Assembly (NCBI GenBank): GCA_013399015.1
Contig: VWZX01001051.1
Coordinates: 248,001-312,000, forward strand
Reading direction: 5' to 3'
Source: Galbula dea
Taxonomy: Eukaryota > Chordata > Aves > Piciformes > Galbulidae
Length of the DNA: 64,000 nt
Shown: positions 52,437-64,000 of the stretch, piece by piece
Numbering within the stretch: position 1 is the first letter of the stretch
Layout of the letters: the number at the start of each line of letters is the position of its first letter
Notes under the pieces: generated by a model
The model's input: only the letters and a program-made list of their open reading frames with translations
Databases searched by the model: none
Told to the model about the DNA's origin: nothing
Made by a program: the position numbers and the translations under genes

Positions 52437-55339
52437 CAACTGCTTCTGAAGTGTGTGTGTGAAAATTAAGGAGCACACCTTTCTGTGACACATGCTTGTA
52501 GAAAATACTCTAAACATAACTTTAATAAAAAAAAAAAATCTTTATGTTTGCCCATTTCTGAATTTTCCTTTTTCATGGAGAAACACAGATAAGGTTAGGT
52601 GAAGTCATCTAAGTTCTATCACTAAAGTAACAAAATTTCCTTCTAGTTCATATATGTGTAATGTTTATGTGACATGATCATATACATATGGGAGTAGTTC
52701 ACATGTGAGTGTGCAACAAAACTCAGGAATTTACATACATACATCATCAGAACAGATACCACACCACTTCTTAGAAGTCACAGACTAGGTCCCAATTTTG
52801 AGGTAGTATCCTGCTGGTAGTTATGCTTTTGTCTGATGTTGCACAGGTGCTACCCATGCCAGAAGGTAGATGTGGACAGAGAACATGGATTCTGAGAAGA
52901 ATCAGCCGCTGGACCAACTGTCCAGTGGGCAGATAAAAAATTTATAGTTGATGAGGTCTTATTTTGATGTAAATTTCTTATTTATTGAATGCAGTTTTAT
53001 TTGTGGGCATGGGAGAGGTGATTGCCACCAGTGATGCCAACTATAAAGTGATCCCTGAGAGCTAAAGTTATAAATTTTATTTACTTCTCTCAGACAAGCT
53101 CTAGTTAGGCTGGGACTAATCAGACCAGAAGCAGACATTTGCAGTATAGAAGAGATAGTTTTCTTAATTGTCTTTATAGAAACCTTATATAGAAAAATGA
53201 GGAATTAAAAGGTGCAGTTCTTTTTAACCCAAAATTTATCTAAAGTGTGTTGAGTCAATCACATCCTTAAAGTGTCTTTATTCCACTTTGATGCTCTTGG
53301 GTGATCAGCTTGGATATAGATTTTAATGCAACAGACCTTTCTAATTAGGGGAGATAAACCCAACCTAGAAAATCTAATATTTGCATACTCAAACATCAGT
53401 TATCACCTATTCTTGCCAGGAAAAAAGATCAAATGTAGTTTATGTGAAGAGATCAGTTAATGGATAAAGTCAGTTAAAAGATTTGATTCTGGTTTTGTCA
53501 TGACAAATCTTTTCCTGGTAAAAAGAAGAAAAACCACAAATTTCTAACTTAATGATTTTTTTGTTAGAACCTAGTATGTATAATAATCTGAAGTTTGGGG
53601 GTTGTTATTCAAAGTAATAAAATTATGTATCTTTACATTTTCCTCTGTCCTTCTCCTTTTGTGTGATTTTTTTTTCTTTTTTTACATGCTGAGCAAATTC
53701 ATGAGACAAAGGAAAACAGTGGAAAATAGCCAAAATATCAGATACTTTTCACTTGATTTTATAAAGTGATGAAAAAATTTTCATGTTTGTTTTAGAGTAT
53801 ATTAAATCATCAAATTTAATAATTATTAAATTATTTCATGTCAGTTTACTATACTTTTTCAAATTCTGAAAGGGGAAAAAATATGATATTACTGTGGGGG
53901 GAAGGATGTGTTCTGAATCAGAAGAGCAAATTTGTTGACCTACCATTAATGGCTAAATGAGAGGATAAAATTTACTGGGAGACAAGAATACAAGGATCAG
54001 TACAGTACTTGTTCCCCAAATGAGGGAGAAGGAAAGGTCATGAATTTTGTCAAGTTTGCCTGCAAGAAACCAACAAGATGCTGTATGGAGAATGGAATCA
54101 AAGCTAGAGAAGTAAAAAGTTTGAAAGTGAGTCAGGCATGCTAAAAATCAACCAGATGTGAAAACTGGAATTGGCACCAAAAGAAGCTGTGCATTCCTTA
54201 CCAATATTATAAGACAAAGCTTATTCTGTTTACTGGTAAGTATATGCTGCTTCTTACAGTCACCCGTCATATATCCTCTCTGTCAGGATTTATTTTAGGT
54301 TATTTCTCAGGGCCATGTTCTGACCTCAATCTGCCTTATAATGAGAGTTTCATGTACATGTGCATGTGATGAAGCCATTGTACAGTCTGTAAAGCATTTC
54401 AATAATTTGTGCATTGTCCAGGGTGATTCCTTTTATAACTTTGAGTTTAGTTGGGGGTTCTTTTTATGTTTGGTTGGTTGGTTTTGTTTTGTTTTGTGGG
54501 TTTTATTTTACTGTAGAATGAGAGCATAACATAAGGCTCTGTGCTGGCAATGGGAGGTTGTAGTCTTGTCATTCAATGCAGCAATCTATTCTTCTTTATT
54601 CTTCTATGCTACTGCTCTGTGACCATCTGACATATTTTATATTTAAGTATCTGGAAGAATATGCTACCTATGAACTGGAATAAAATCAATCCCATTTGCA
54701 ATAAAATTAATTCATAAATTAGTCATTGACTGTCATTTTAGTCCATATTTTGCTCTGTCTTTATTGGTAGATGATAAATTTCTAACTAAAAGTAGTAAAT
54801 TGACATCAGTTTTGTGGCAGTACAATATTTATTTAGTCAAGACATACTGATAGAAATATTTCTTATGTTGAAGTGTAACTTTGTTACTTGAAAATTAGAA
54901 AGTACTCTAGTCAGCGCTATAACTGTATCTGTAAATTATTTATGTATGTTTAGAAGAAATTAATACAAATACCTGTAAAACAAAGGCTTTGATTTTTGAA
55001 TGGACAAAAGTTGATGGTACAGTTTCCCTTATTGTTTAGCTGATTCATTTCCATACTTCAATAGCATGATTTGAAGAAAAAAAACACTACAGGCTCAACT
55101 AACACCACTTTCATCCCACTTCTGAAGTGTGCTGCCATAGTGTCTTACATGAGTAATACTTCTACAAAGTACAGCATGTATAGCAGAGCATTCTGAAATA
55201 TGACTAATTAAGCCAGTCTGCAGATTCATCCTACACTATCTGTTATACTATGAGCTGTTTAAAATTCACCCACCTGAATTACAAATTCAGCTTTATTACA
55301 TTTATAGATGTTTATATGAGTGATGTTTTATCCCATGCC
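52437..55339. other. Unique intronic stretch
   Basis: AT-rich. Contains a T/G-rich tract (GGTTGGTTGG and GTTTT units) at about 54468-54510. Nothing else recognised. Confidence 0.5.
54468..54510. repeat. T/G-rich simple repeat
   Basis: GTTTGGTTGGTTGGTTTTG followed by GTTTT units. Imperfect. Confidence 0.75.
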
Positions 55340-55539
55340 AGTTTTTCCCAGTTCAGGTGCCAGAGCACTGGAACAGACTGCCCAGAGAGGTTGTGGAGTC
55401 TCCTTCGATGGAGAGATTCAAAACCTCTCTGGACACGCTTCTGTGTGACCTGGTCTAGGGAATCCTGCTGCAGCAGGGGGGTTGGACTAGATGATCTTTC
55501 GAGGTCCCTTCCAACTCCTAACATTCTGTGATTCTGTAA
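55340..55539 (+). mobile_element. CR1 LINE, 5'-truncated copy
   Basis: It begins in the ORF2 end (TTCAGGTGCCAGAGCACTGG, AACAGACTGCCCAGAGAGG), passes ACCTGGTCTAGGGAATCC and TTGGACTAGATGATCTTTCG, and ends TAACATTCTGTGATTCTG. It belongs to the main local subfamily and is very close to the copies at 46828 (opposite strand) and 3703. About 200 bases long. Confidence 0.95.
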
Positions 55540-58406
55540 TTTCAGTAATAATCTGGCAGCTTTTAAATTTGGTTATAGCCCTTCTATGCCTCAATTCACA
55601 TCTGGCTGGGGCAGAGCACTGAAGACATAACTTACTATTTTGATAGTAACAGAGTATGCTGTCCATCACTGTGATATCTTTTCCAAATTGAACCAATCTA
55701 GTTAACACGAATTGCAAAATAAGAAACCTTTACATTTTCCAATTGCCTTTTTTTTTTTTTTAGGGGAAAAAAACCAAATTTAATATCATTCTGTTCTAAA
55801 TATGGGCAAATGACTCTAGTGTGGTATAATTAGATTCGCTATATTACAATAATGAAAATATTAAAATGATGGTTATATTTTTATAATCTTTAAAATTTAT
55901 GTTTTTATGGATTAAGACTGTCAAGTCCTTTGAAGCCTTAAGCTTTATAGCTTGATACTAAGGATTACAAATAAGAAACACTGAATTTTTAGCATCTACT
56001 GCCTTGTGCTTGAGATAATTTTTAAATATCCTTGTGGACTCACATCTGTTATGATAATCTGAAAAGTCTCACAGAACACATGACATTTTAGGTAAAAAAG
56101 TAAGTTGTTTTTATCATGCACTTTTTCCTTTGTATTTCTGTTTCATTATTGCTCTTAAGCAGTGAAACCTGGCTTTGTTTTAACAGACCAATACCCAATG
56201 GGTGGACATTATTCTTCAGAAAGCCTAAATTCTAGTGATCAACATACAACAGATAATACAGAACTCCAAACCTAAATTATTTGAAAATGGAAGCAGTGGG
56301 GAAACATTATTAACCTGGCAGATTGGTTAATTTATTCAGCAGTTTTCCATTAAAGAACGATCAACTTTGAAGAAAACAATATCAACTGGGCACTTTTTAG
56401 CTGGTAGTGTCTAAAATTTATATTTTTGTATTACAATTTTGCAGGCTAATTGGGTAAATAGAGTGTCACAGGGTTGCATTTCGCTGCTTGGTGATAATTT
56501 GGGGGTTACACTGAAGTAATTTCTTGTGGCTGTACTACTTTTTAACAAAGTATCTAAACGCGTAATTACGTTCATATTATTACTGCACTAGGTTCAAGGG
56601 AAAATTTCCCAAGGAAGATTTGTGTGCCCTTGTCTTCTGTGTGTAGTGTCAGATTTCTTTCTGAAGTAATCCTGTCTGAGGAAATAGTTTCCAAAAAATC
56701 AAGCCATTGTGTAGTACTTGTGTTGCTGGGGAGATTCTCTTTGGCTTCAAAAATCTGTGGGAATTAATCTGTGGTAATCAAGTGTACTATAGGAAGAAAA
56801 CTAGGCAGATTACATCACAAGTCCTGACAGTGGTGCAATCTTCCCATTATATTTAAATTTATCTAGAATTACTATCATATGGACTAACATTTAAAAAGCT
56901 AACATTTAAAGTTTCTTTTTGACTGACTTTTGAAATATAATTTTGGATACTTTTGGTATTCTTGTTCTTCTAAAAATCGTAAAAGTAACATGATACAGCT
57001 GTTGAATTTAGATGACATTTATTTAAAAGTCAGGTTACATATGCTGCAAAGCTAAATCAAAATATGTATATCCACATTCATTCAACATGTTCAAGAATAA
57101 ATTTTATTTAGTTCTCTGTTATTCTTTTGGGTCTTTTCTAGAAGCAAGGAGCTTCACTTTTTTTTTTCTTTTTAAGGTGCTGAAAGAGAATTTTGGAGAT
57201 TTTCTTTCTGCTCAGAAAAAAACCCAATTATATGTCTTTTAATTTGAGACCACAGTCATAATGGTAAATAATTCATTCAGAATTGTCGGCCATCAACAGA
57301 CAGACTGCATTCATTTCTCCTACCCAGAAAGGGATGGCTGAATAACAAGAAAAATAAAAATAGAGTGTGGGGTCACAAGTCCACTGTGTTACTGTGTGAG
57401 TTCTCTCACATAACAGAAATTTTATCCTCTTCATTTTTCTCTAAGTTAATGAACTCTCACACTGCCACGTTTAATCACACTTTCCACATTTTAGATGTCT
57501 TGCAGACCAATAAATAACCTAAACTAGTATTGATAATTCCTTGGCAGTTTGAAGCATGTTTAGTGACTGTGTAAGAGCCGCTAGGATCACACCTGAACCT
57601 TATTCCCTGTCTGTGAAACCGTGGTACATGGTCAAACAATGGAACAGTTCAAATTAGAGATTCAGTAGTTTAGCATGATGTGGCCCACCCACATCATATT
57701 ATTTATTATATAGTTTACTACTAATGGCAAATATTTACCTGGGTCCTCTTACAGTACAATATTTCAGGGTACATGTTTTCCAGACAGAAACTTGTGTTCA
57801 AATGAAATCTTGTTTTGAGCCAAAATGTAACAATAAACATTTCAGAAGATTGACACCAAACTCTCACATTTAAATTCTGCATTCAACCTAATCCAGGATC
57901 AAGGACTATTACTATGGCTCTTCTGTAGTAAGAAGATAAACAGTGAATTACATTCAGTATTTTGTAGTATTTTGTCTTGTTAATAGATTTTTTTGGTTTT
58001 TACAAAATTGGATTGGATGAAAACATAATAAATGAAAGGTTAAAACTCCATAGGAATTGTAATAGGTAGTAATTTCCTATGGTAAATGAGTTCCATCTAA
58101 ATTTGTAGAAAAGCAAATTGGTTGAGATAGCTTTTGTTGAATATAAAATAAAAATAATAAAGCCTTACCATTATTTCTCCATGCAGAGATTAGTTCACTG
58201 ATTCTTTCCTGAGATGAAATGTGGTTCAAAGATGGAAAAACCCAGAAGAGGAGATTTTAATCTGAATCTCTCCAGTGTCTCTGATACTAAACTTTATGGT
58301 TTGGGGTTTTGTCTTACAAAATTTCTCCTTTTTTTTTTTTTTAGTAGCTTGTTTGGGTTGTTTGTTCATTTGTTTGTGGTGTTGGTGGTTATTTTTTATG
58401 GGGATG
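55540..58406. other. Unique intronic stretch
   Basis: AT-rich, with poly-T runs near 55748 and 58330 and a T/G-rich run just before 58400. No exon or interspersed repeat recognised. Confidence 0.5.
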
Positions 58407-58549
58407 TGTTATGGTTTGGATTAGAACAGAATTAATTCTGTTCAGTAACTGTATTTTCTAAAAGATATTCCACCACCACATACATAGCACTGTTATTAGT
58501 TATTCCCCCCNTGTGTGGGGGGCTGGGAGGAGCCCTTAAACCCACCACA
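58407..58549 (+). mobile_element. Very short LTR-like element with 5-bp target duplication, containing an N
   Basis: The element begins TGTTATGGTTTGGATTAG and ends CTTAAACCCACCACA, so it has the TG...CA ends of an LTR. It is flanked on both sides by GGATG (58402-58406 and 58550-58554). Both ends resemble the LTR family at 16.4 kb (start like TGTCCTGGTTT, end like GGTTAAACCACGACA). It contains a 20-base perfect palindrome at 58424-58443, and C6-N-TGTGT-G6 around 58505-58522. At 143 bases it is much shorter than normal bird LTRs. Either it is internally deleted, or the single N hides missing sequence, or it is a non-autonomous element. Confidence 0.55.
58511..58511. other. Undetermined base (assembly ambiguity)
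   Basis: The only N in the window. It lies between C6 and TGTGT-G6, which can fold as a strong hairpin and is hard to sequence. Confidence 0.99.
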
Positions 58550-59751
58550 GGATGATGAGAGACTACTTTCAACTCACTCTGTACTGGAGTGTATACACAT
58601 GCTGAACAGTTAAGCATTGCAGCTATGACATATCATAGTTTCTGTGGCATACCCTCAGCTTGGAAACTAGTTATGTATGTTTTCTGCATATTAGGTTATA
58701 AAAAATAAACCTTGCAGGCCTTTTCTGGGAAAAATAAGGAAAGAAAGCAGTATTTGTTAAGCCAGCCCCTAGAGGCAGTGATTTAATGGTAAGAGAGCTG
58801 TGGTATGACTCCCCTGCACAGTCTTGCTGCCAACACATCTGGCAGCACTGTCAACCTGCCTCTCCTGATGGCCTCCCACTCTCTCAGGCACCCTCCAGCC
58901 TCTGCTTTGGCTGTATCTCAGCTGCTTCACCAGGAGAAGTTCTTGACTTTTTTTTAATTTGTAATGCCTATCACTCCATTTGGTGGCAAAAAAAAATTCT
59001 GTTGAATTTGTTTTCAAGGCTTCTGCCCTTTCTTCAAAGATAGACACATTATAAATGAAGAGCTGTCATTTTGAGTCAGCTTTTTTTCAGTCAGACTGAG
59101 TGTAATGCCCAAGTGTTAAAAGAAAAACAGTTGATAAGATAGGCTTGAAGATTATGTTTGTTCAGATAGCAGAAAAATTTAAAAGTGCAATCAACTGGTT
59201 AATTTTCATACAGTTTTAATTCGCTTCAGTTCTTAATTAGCTTTATAGCCACATAACTCCTATATATAAGCTTTAAGAGTGCAGTTGTGCCTGTCAGCTT
59301 GCATTAGTTATGCAATAGATACTACCTTTAGGGCTCCCAAAGTGTGACTGACTATGCAAGATTTCTGCTGCAAACAATAATTCCAGGTGACAGTATTCCC
59401 TTGATCCCTGCGTATATAGGAGGGAATTGCACAAGCAGGGGTCATTATCATTACAATATTTATTACATAACTGGGTAAAACAAAAATATGCTTTGCTATG
59501 CTTCTAACCTATGGGAGAAACTATTCCCTGGAGCATTACATTGTCATATCTCAGAGATACCTTGTATGAAAGGAGTATATTAGATGAGTTTTGCTTGTAC
59601 TTTCGGAAGCATGGGTTGAAAAACAAGTTGTTTTGAAGTTTTATCCTAGTTATTACTTCATCAAAACAGATGTAACAGAATTAATCATTTGTAAAGCTCT
59701 AGGGCAAACTCAATTTTACTTTGAGTTTGTCCATGTAAAGCACTTATACGC

Positions 59752-59800
59752 AAAAAGCAAACAACCAAACAAAAACCCAAACCAACCCAAACAAAAAAAC
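59752..59800. repeat. A/C-rich simple repeat (CAAAC/CCAAA)
   Basis: Imperfect AAACAACCAAACAAAAACCC-like units. It is the complement of the T/G-rich tracts seen elsewhere in the window. Confidence 0.8.
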
Positions 59801-61080
59801 ATCCTCTTTCTGGCATCATTTGATTCAGAGAAGTTGAAGCTTTTGACAACTGAGCAGTCTCTAGTACTTCATATAAGGAAGGAAATTTGGCCACCTTTGT
59901 TCCACAGGTACGAAGAGGTGTCTGCTTGTTGTCAATACTAGTAAATGCTAGTACTATAGATATGTCAAGAGCACAGAGAGATTTCAGAGAGCAGCAGGTC
60001 TAAAATACTGGAACTTTACATAGGTAGCCTAGCTAAAATGGATGTTATTATGGAGTTATTATGAAAACTTCCCTTAGAATAAATCGTATGCTGCCCAGCA
60101 AATTAGTAGGAACTCCATTCCCTAATTATTTCAGATTGTATTGACCAAAGTCATAAGGACTGTACTGCTGGTAGCAGGCTTGCCTTGATATGACAAAGAA
60201 ATTAAATTAAATTTGATAAATTTGTATCTCTTTCTGTTCCCAAGGAAAGCAACAAAAGCATCTTAGATGGCTTTGCCTCACTGTAGTTAGGAACTGGAAC
60301 TGTAAGTCACCAGATGATACTTGTTATCCTTTTCACCACCTGTCACCGATCCAGATGCACAAGCTTATGCCAAAATGGCTATTTTTATTCCAACTGAAAT
60401 AATACAAAGAGTGAGAAAACATAAATGACAATGACATAATACACAGATTACACAGAGATTTTGCTCTATGAAAGTATTATAGACTTATCCATGTGTATAA
60501 ACTGTATGTAAATTGGTAATGAGTTTCACCTTCTACCACTATAAAGTTTCTCTTAGAGGAATGTAAAGAAAAAATAAATGTATATGTGTTTTTGTGCTTC
60601 AAAATTCTCATTCAATCTGACTAGAGATTGTTTGCTTTCTATTAGGTATGATATTTTCATTTGGTTTGTAACCTTAGTTATAAACATAAAGACAGGACTT
60701 TTTAAAACAAAATTGTGGATAGAATAGGACTACTGGACTGACAGTTCCTGTGTCTGAGAGTGAGAGCTACAGGCAGAAGTTTTAATGATACTTTTGAAAA
60801 CTGAGAGAGGGGTTTTAAAATTTAAATCTGATTTTCAAAACTAAGTTAAGGTCTTTTACTTCAAAGTATCCTGCATAGCCTTACAAGATCTTGACCACTA
60901 GAGTGTAAAATGGAAATACTGATCAGGAGCTATGACACAAAACATCGCTACAGGATTCATATGATCAATAGCTGATCTCTAAACTGAAATCTACTAAGGA
61001 TATCAGAACAACACTTTCCTTACTGCCATTCAGCTTGCATGGAGATTTACTGTGAATCTAGTTCCAGCTGCTGAAAAATG

Positions 61081-61160
61081 AAAAAAAAAACAAAAAAAAA
61101 CCCCTAAAAAAACCAACAAAAAAAAACAACAAAAAAAAACCCACACAAAAAACCCCGAAA
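61081..61160. repeat. A-rich tract with C interruptions
   Basis: Runs of 5-10 A separated by C, CC or CCCC over 80 bases. Probably length-variable. Confidence 0.85.
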
Positions 61161-62554
61161 ATCCAGTTTAGTTACACATTGTCAGAATACCACTTGAGAT
61201 CTTTTTGAATACTTTTTAATATCATACACCATTAACTATTTAGAAACTTGATTAAAATAGAATGAGCCTAGGAATACCTACCAAACTTCTGCTAAGCAGC
61301 ACTTCAGATAAAAGCTGCTTTCAGCAATTCATGGGGAAGCAACAAACCAAGCCCTTTTGAGATCATTGCTAGCTTTTGTCTTAAATAAGTAGATTTAGTC
61401 TCAGCTTCATCCTTCTGGCTTATAAGATAAGCCACCTGGACATGTTTGGTTTTTTTTTTTAAACTGCTTTCTTTTTATGGGAACTACAAATAACTTCAAT
61501 TTAACTGGATGTTTGTGAATATTCTTAAGCACTGACTATTTGGTCAAACTAAAATGAATATTTGAAAATATGTATTATCTTTGTTAAGTAGCCAGGCTGT
61601 TTATCAAGACATCTTTTTTTTTCCTGACATATAATGACAAATTTTAAAGGCTTTTCATCCTTTGCCTCACTGTTTTTGTGAGACATGTAGCATCTTTTTG
61701 TTCTAATGGATAAAATTAACCACTATGGTTTAGTGTATGTTGTGCCTGTGAAAAATAAACACATATGGACTGAAACCATTTCATTATTGAAATGAATGAG
61801 AAACCTGTGACTGCCCTTTGTATAGACAAAAATTCATGTGTATTGGTGAAGAGTAATAGCAATGGTAAAATAAAGACATTTTAATAGGAATTTTGATGAC
61901 TGAAAAGTATGTTTTTCAGAAAACCTATTCATTGCATGTATAAAACTTCACATTGGGAGCAACCTGAAGTCCTGTTTCATTTTACATTGTTATTTGGTAG
62001 GAAACTCTCCAAACTAAAAATCACCTATATTGCTCTGACTCACCACAGCCTTTTTCTATAATGCTCAAATAAATTTTCATAGTTAAATGCAAATTTCAAT
62101 TAAAAATAATGGGGGCAGGTTTTTTCTCAATGCATGCATTACTTATATTAGATAGATTTTGATCAGTGAATACCTTTACTTTTTTCTCCCATGCCATACT
62201 GCAACAGCTGCCTTACAGAGAGGCAAGAGCACTCACTGAGGGCATAAGCTGAGTTGAACCTCATTATGTGTGAAATGTGGTCTCTCTGTTGCTATGAAAT
62301 ATGCCAGTAGCTTATCACATGATAGCTTTGGTGTGGGGGATGTTGCCATCATCTTGAACCTTCTTTTGTTTCTAAACTTAAATCACTGTTTTCCATAGGT
62401 GCTTATATGAGATATGCTTAGATTTCCAATGGTTTTGGTAGATGCTGCATTTTACATACTGTATTTTAATATGCATTGATGATTTATGAATATTAGTTAA
62501 ATCCACAAATTCTAGAATGCATGTGGATTTTATTATTTTAGAACCTACATCTCG

Positions 62555-62584
62555 ACTAACTTCTGGTATAATTTTATTTCACAG
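62555..62584 (+). promoter_or_regulatory. PPFIA2: Branch point and 3' splice site of the PPFIA2 exon
   Basis: ACTAAC at 62555-62560 is a near-perfect vertebrate branch-point motif. Its likely branch A is at 62559, about 25 bases before the exon. It is followed by a T-rich, rather short pyrimidine tract and CAG at 62582-62584. The spacing is normal for a constitutive exon. Confidence 0.7.
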
Positions 62585-62686
62585 GAATTTGCTGCACTGA
62601 CAAAAGAATTAAATGCATGCAGGGAACAGCTGCTTGAGAAAGAGGAGGAGATTTCAGAACTGAAAGCTGAAAGAAACAACACAAGA
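62585..62686 (+). CDS. PPFIA2: Internal coding exon of liprin-alpha-2 (34 codons, phase 0 at both ends)
   Basis: Liprin-alpha is a presynaptic scaffold that binds LAR-type receptor phosphatases, RIM, ELKS, CASK and KIF1A. Its N-terminal half is a long coiled coil and its C-terminal half has three SAM domains. This exon reads 34 codons without a stop, starting EFAALTKELNACREQ and ending SELKAERNNTR. The residues are charged, with heptad-like leucines, as expected for the first coiled coil. The AERNNTR end matches liprin-alpha just before the conserved LLLEHLECLV stretch, which would lie in the next exon, outside the window. From memory of the paralogues, KELNACREQLLEKEEEIS fits PPFIA2 better than PPFIA1, 3 or 4. 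The upstream acceptor ends in TTTCACAG and the donor is AGA|GTAAGT. The length is 102 bases, so skipping would keep the frame. The family is near certain; the paralogue call comes from recall, not a search. Confidence 0.87.
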
Positions 62687-64000
62687 GTAAGTATACAGCA
62701 GAGCTTTTCTGGATATCATGTATGTGTAAAGCAGGAGGAAAATACATATATATAAATAAAGGTTGTCGTTAAGTATAAATAAGATGACAAAATTCCAGCC
62801 TTTTAGCAAGTACATGATACTTGTAAAGTTCTGAGTAACAGGACATACCTACTATGCTACAGTCCTGGAGAAAATGAGTGCATGTGTTAACAAAATATAT
62901 TACAAAAATAGCAGATTTTGTATGTAATGTGGTAAGCACACTCAGTGTAAACGTTTTCTAAAGCAAGAAACTCATGCAGCATCCCAAGACCCAAGCCCTA
63001 CCTAAGTAACCTGTAGATATACTCATCTCTTATCAAAGCAAAAGGTTACAACAGACCAAACTTTCTCTTGGTCTTAATACAAATGAGATAAAGGCTGCCA
63101 CACATATCACAGTCAGTGTGTTGCTTAGTCTAGATGCAACCAGGTGACCCTTGAAGTAAATGACATTTGCCATACAGTTGAATGAGGACAAGATGTCACC
63201 CTTAAATTTACCATCAGAAGACATTATTCTATCTGGGAACAAGAATATGGAATAGCACCTTCTGAAAATTGTCAAATGATATACAAAATGAGTTTCAGAA
63301 TAATTTTCGTGTTCAAATGTCTAGGTAAAGACATAATTAATCAAGAAGTGGAAGAGAGGAGCAGAGAAGGCTTTATGGGCTGTGGAGAAGGGTGAGAAAA
63401 GAGATGCAGTAGTCTCAAATCAGACAGGAGTCAGGCTGGTAATGAACATCTGGAATACATTTCAGAGATGTTGAACTGCAAGGGTATTTTCTCATATCCA
63501 TATTTCATTCTTCTGTGCTCTGAGTAACTCTTCCTGTTTTCTTTCTCTCACTAAATTAATTGCAATTAGGCTGTTCAGATAACATCTTTCCGTGGTCAAC
63601 TGAGGAAAGGATTTCTAAAGGAAATCTAACAATGTACATGACAAAAGATCTGAGAGAGGGTCTTTCTCCCTCCTTTCTTCTGTCCACCTATAACATCAGG
63701 GTGCCATAGAGTATCAGAAATCCAAGGAAGGACAGATCATATAGAGACCTACAAAGAGGCAAAGGCCCCACCTACCTCCATAGTAGTTTGGAGGTGCAGG
63801 AGATGATCATATTTAGCACAAAATTCTTAGAGGTGTTGGGTTGGGGAAATGTGATGGGTTACGAGGTGAGCCCTACTTTTTCTCCCATGATTCTCACACG
63901 TTCTGAACAATCCAAAATGACTCCTACAAAATTAGCATTAGAATTAGTGGAATTAGTGGACTGGCATATAGGAGTTGCACTGTAGTCTTTAGGTTTAGCA
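62687..64000 (+). other. PPFIA2: Start of the next PPFIA2 intron
   Basis: It begins with the donor GTAAGT. The rest is unique AT-rich sequence with no recognised exon or interspersed repeat. A short direct repeat of GAATTAGTG lies near 63940-63958. Confidence 0.75.

Larger units (their letters stand above)
58550..62554. other. Intronic sequence before the coding exon
   Basis: It contains a GC-richer patch (about 58786-58935), an A/C-rich tract (59752-59800) and an A-rich tract (61081-61160). No further exon or interspersed repeat recognised. Confidence 0.5.
1..62584 (+). other. PPFIA2: Intron of PPFIA2 upstream of the recognised exon (5' end outside the window)
   Basis: I recognise no other liprin-alpha exon in this stretch on either strand. 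The exon encoding the preceding residues should lie further upstream. The whole stretch is therefore read as one intron of at least 62.6 kb, holding the repeats listed separately. This assumes the window is correctly assembled. A nested gene or an alternative first exon cannot be excluded by eye. Confidence 0.7.

Noticed and set aside
55250..55531. Open frames of 93 (+) and 70 (-) codons
   Set aside because: Both run through the CR1 copy at 55340-55539.
1..64000. CRISPR array, bacterial operon, tRNA or rRNA gene
   Set aside because: No regularly spaced repeats, no ribosomal motifs and no long coding frames. The CR1 repeats, LTRs and the spliced exon all indicate a bird genome.

Overview
The window looks like avian nuclear DNA, almost all of it intron. 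It is AT-rich and has no bacterial-style gene layout. It carries ten fragments of chicken repeat 1 (CR1) LINEs with the usual bird 3' end, a GGTTGGACTAGATGATC core followed by ATTCTGTG-type repeats. It also carries LTR sequences of the kind found in bird endogenous retroviruses. Five CR1 copies have nearly the same 3' end, which suggests one subfamily was active fairly recently in this lineage. The bird order cannot be fixed from the sequence.

The only protein-coding exon I can support is at 62585-62686 on the + strand. It encodes 34 residues (EFAALTKELNACREQ...AERNNTR), which I recognise as the N-terminal coiled-coil region of liprin-alpha, best matching PPFIA2. It is bounded by a CAG acceptor and a GTAAGT donor, with a good branch point 25-26 bases upstream. 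The 62.6 kb before it is therefore read as part of a very long early intron, and the last 1.3 kb as the start of the next intron.

Layout: 1-4.3 kb holds three CR1 fragments, one with a 186-codon open frame from the end of the CR1 reverse-transcriptase ORF. 4.3-14.8 kb is plain unique sequence. 14.8-17 kb holds a CR1 tail, a T/G-rich tract and an antisense solo LTR. 17-33 kb is mostly unique, with one CR1 and simple repeats. 33.0-33.9 kb may be a decayed LTR. 38.9-47.1 kb holds four CR1 fragments and an unexplained cluster of splice-site-like signals with short open frames (43.87-44.69 kb). 49.1-49.35 kb is part of another antisense LTR. 52.34-52.44 kb is a 95-base inverted repeat. 55.3 kb is a CR1. 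58.4-58.55 kb is a very short LTR-like element with a 5-bp target duplication, containing the only undetermined base. The coding exon follows at 62.6 kb.

I found no convincing new biological system. The observations most worth checking are the 58.4 kb short LTR-like element, the 52.3 kb hairpin and the 43.9-44.7 kb candidate exons. Other open frames are short and look like chance or repeat-derived frames.
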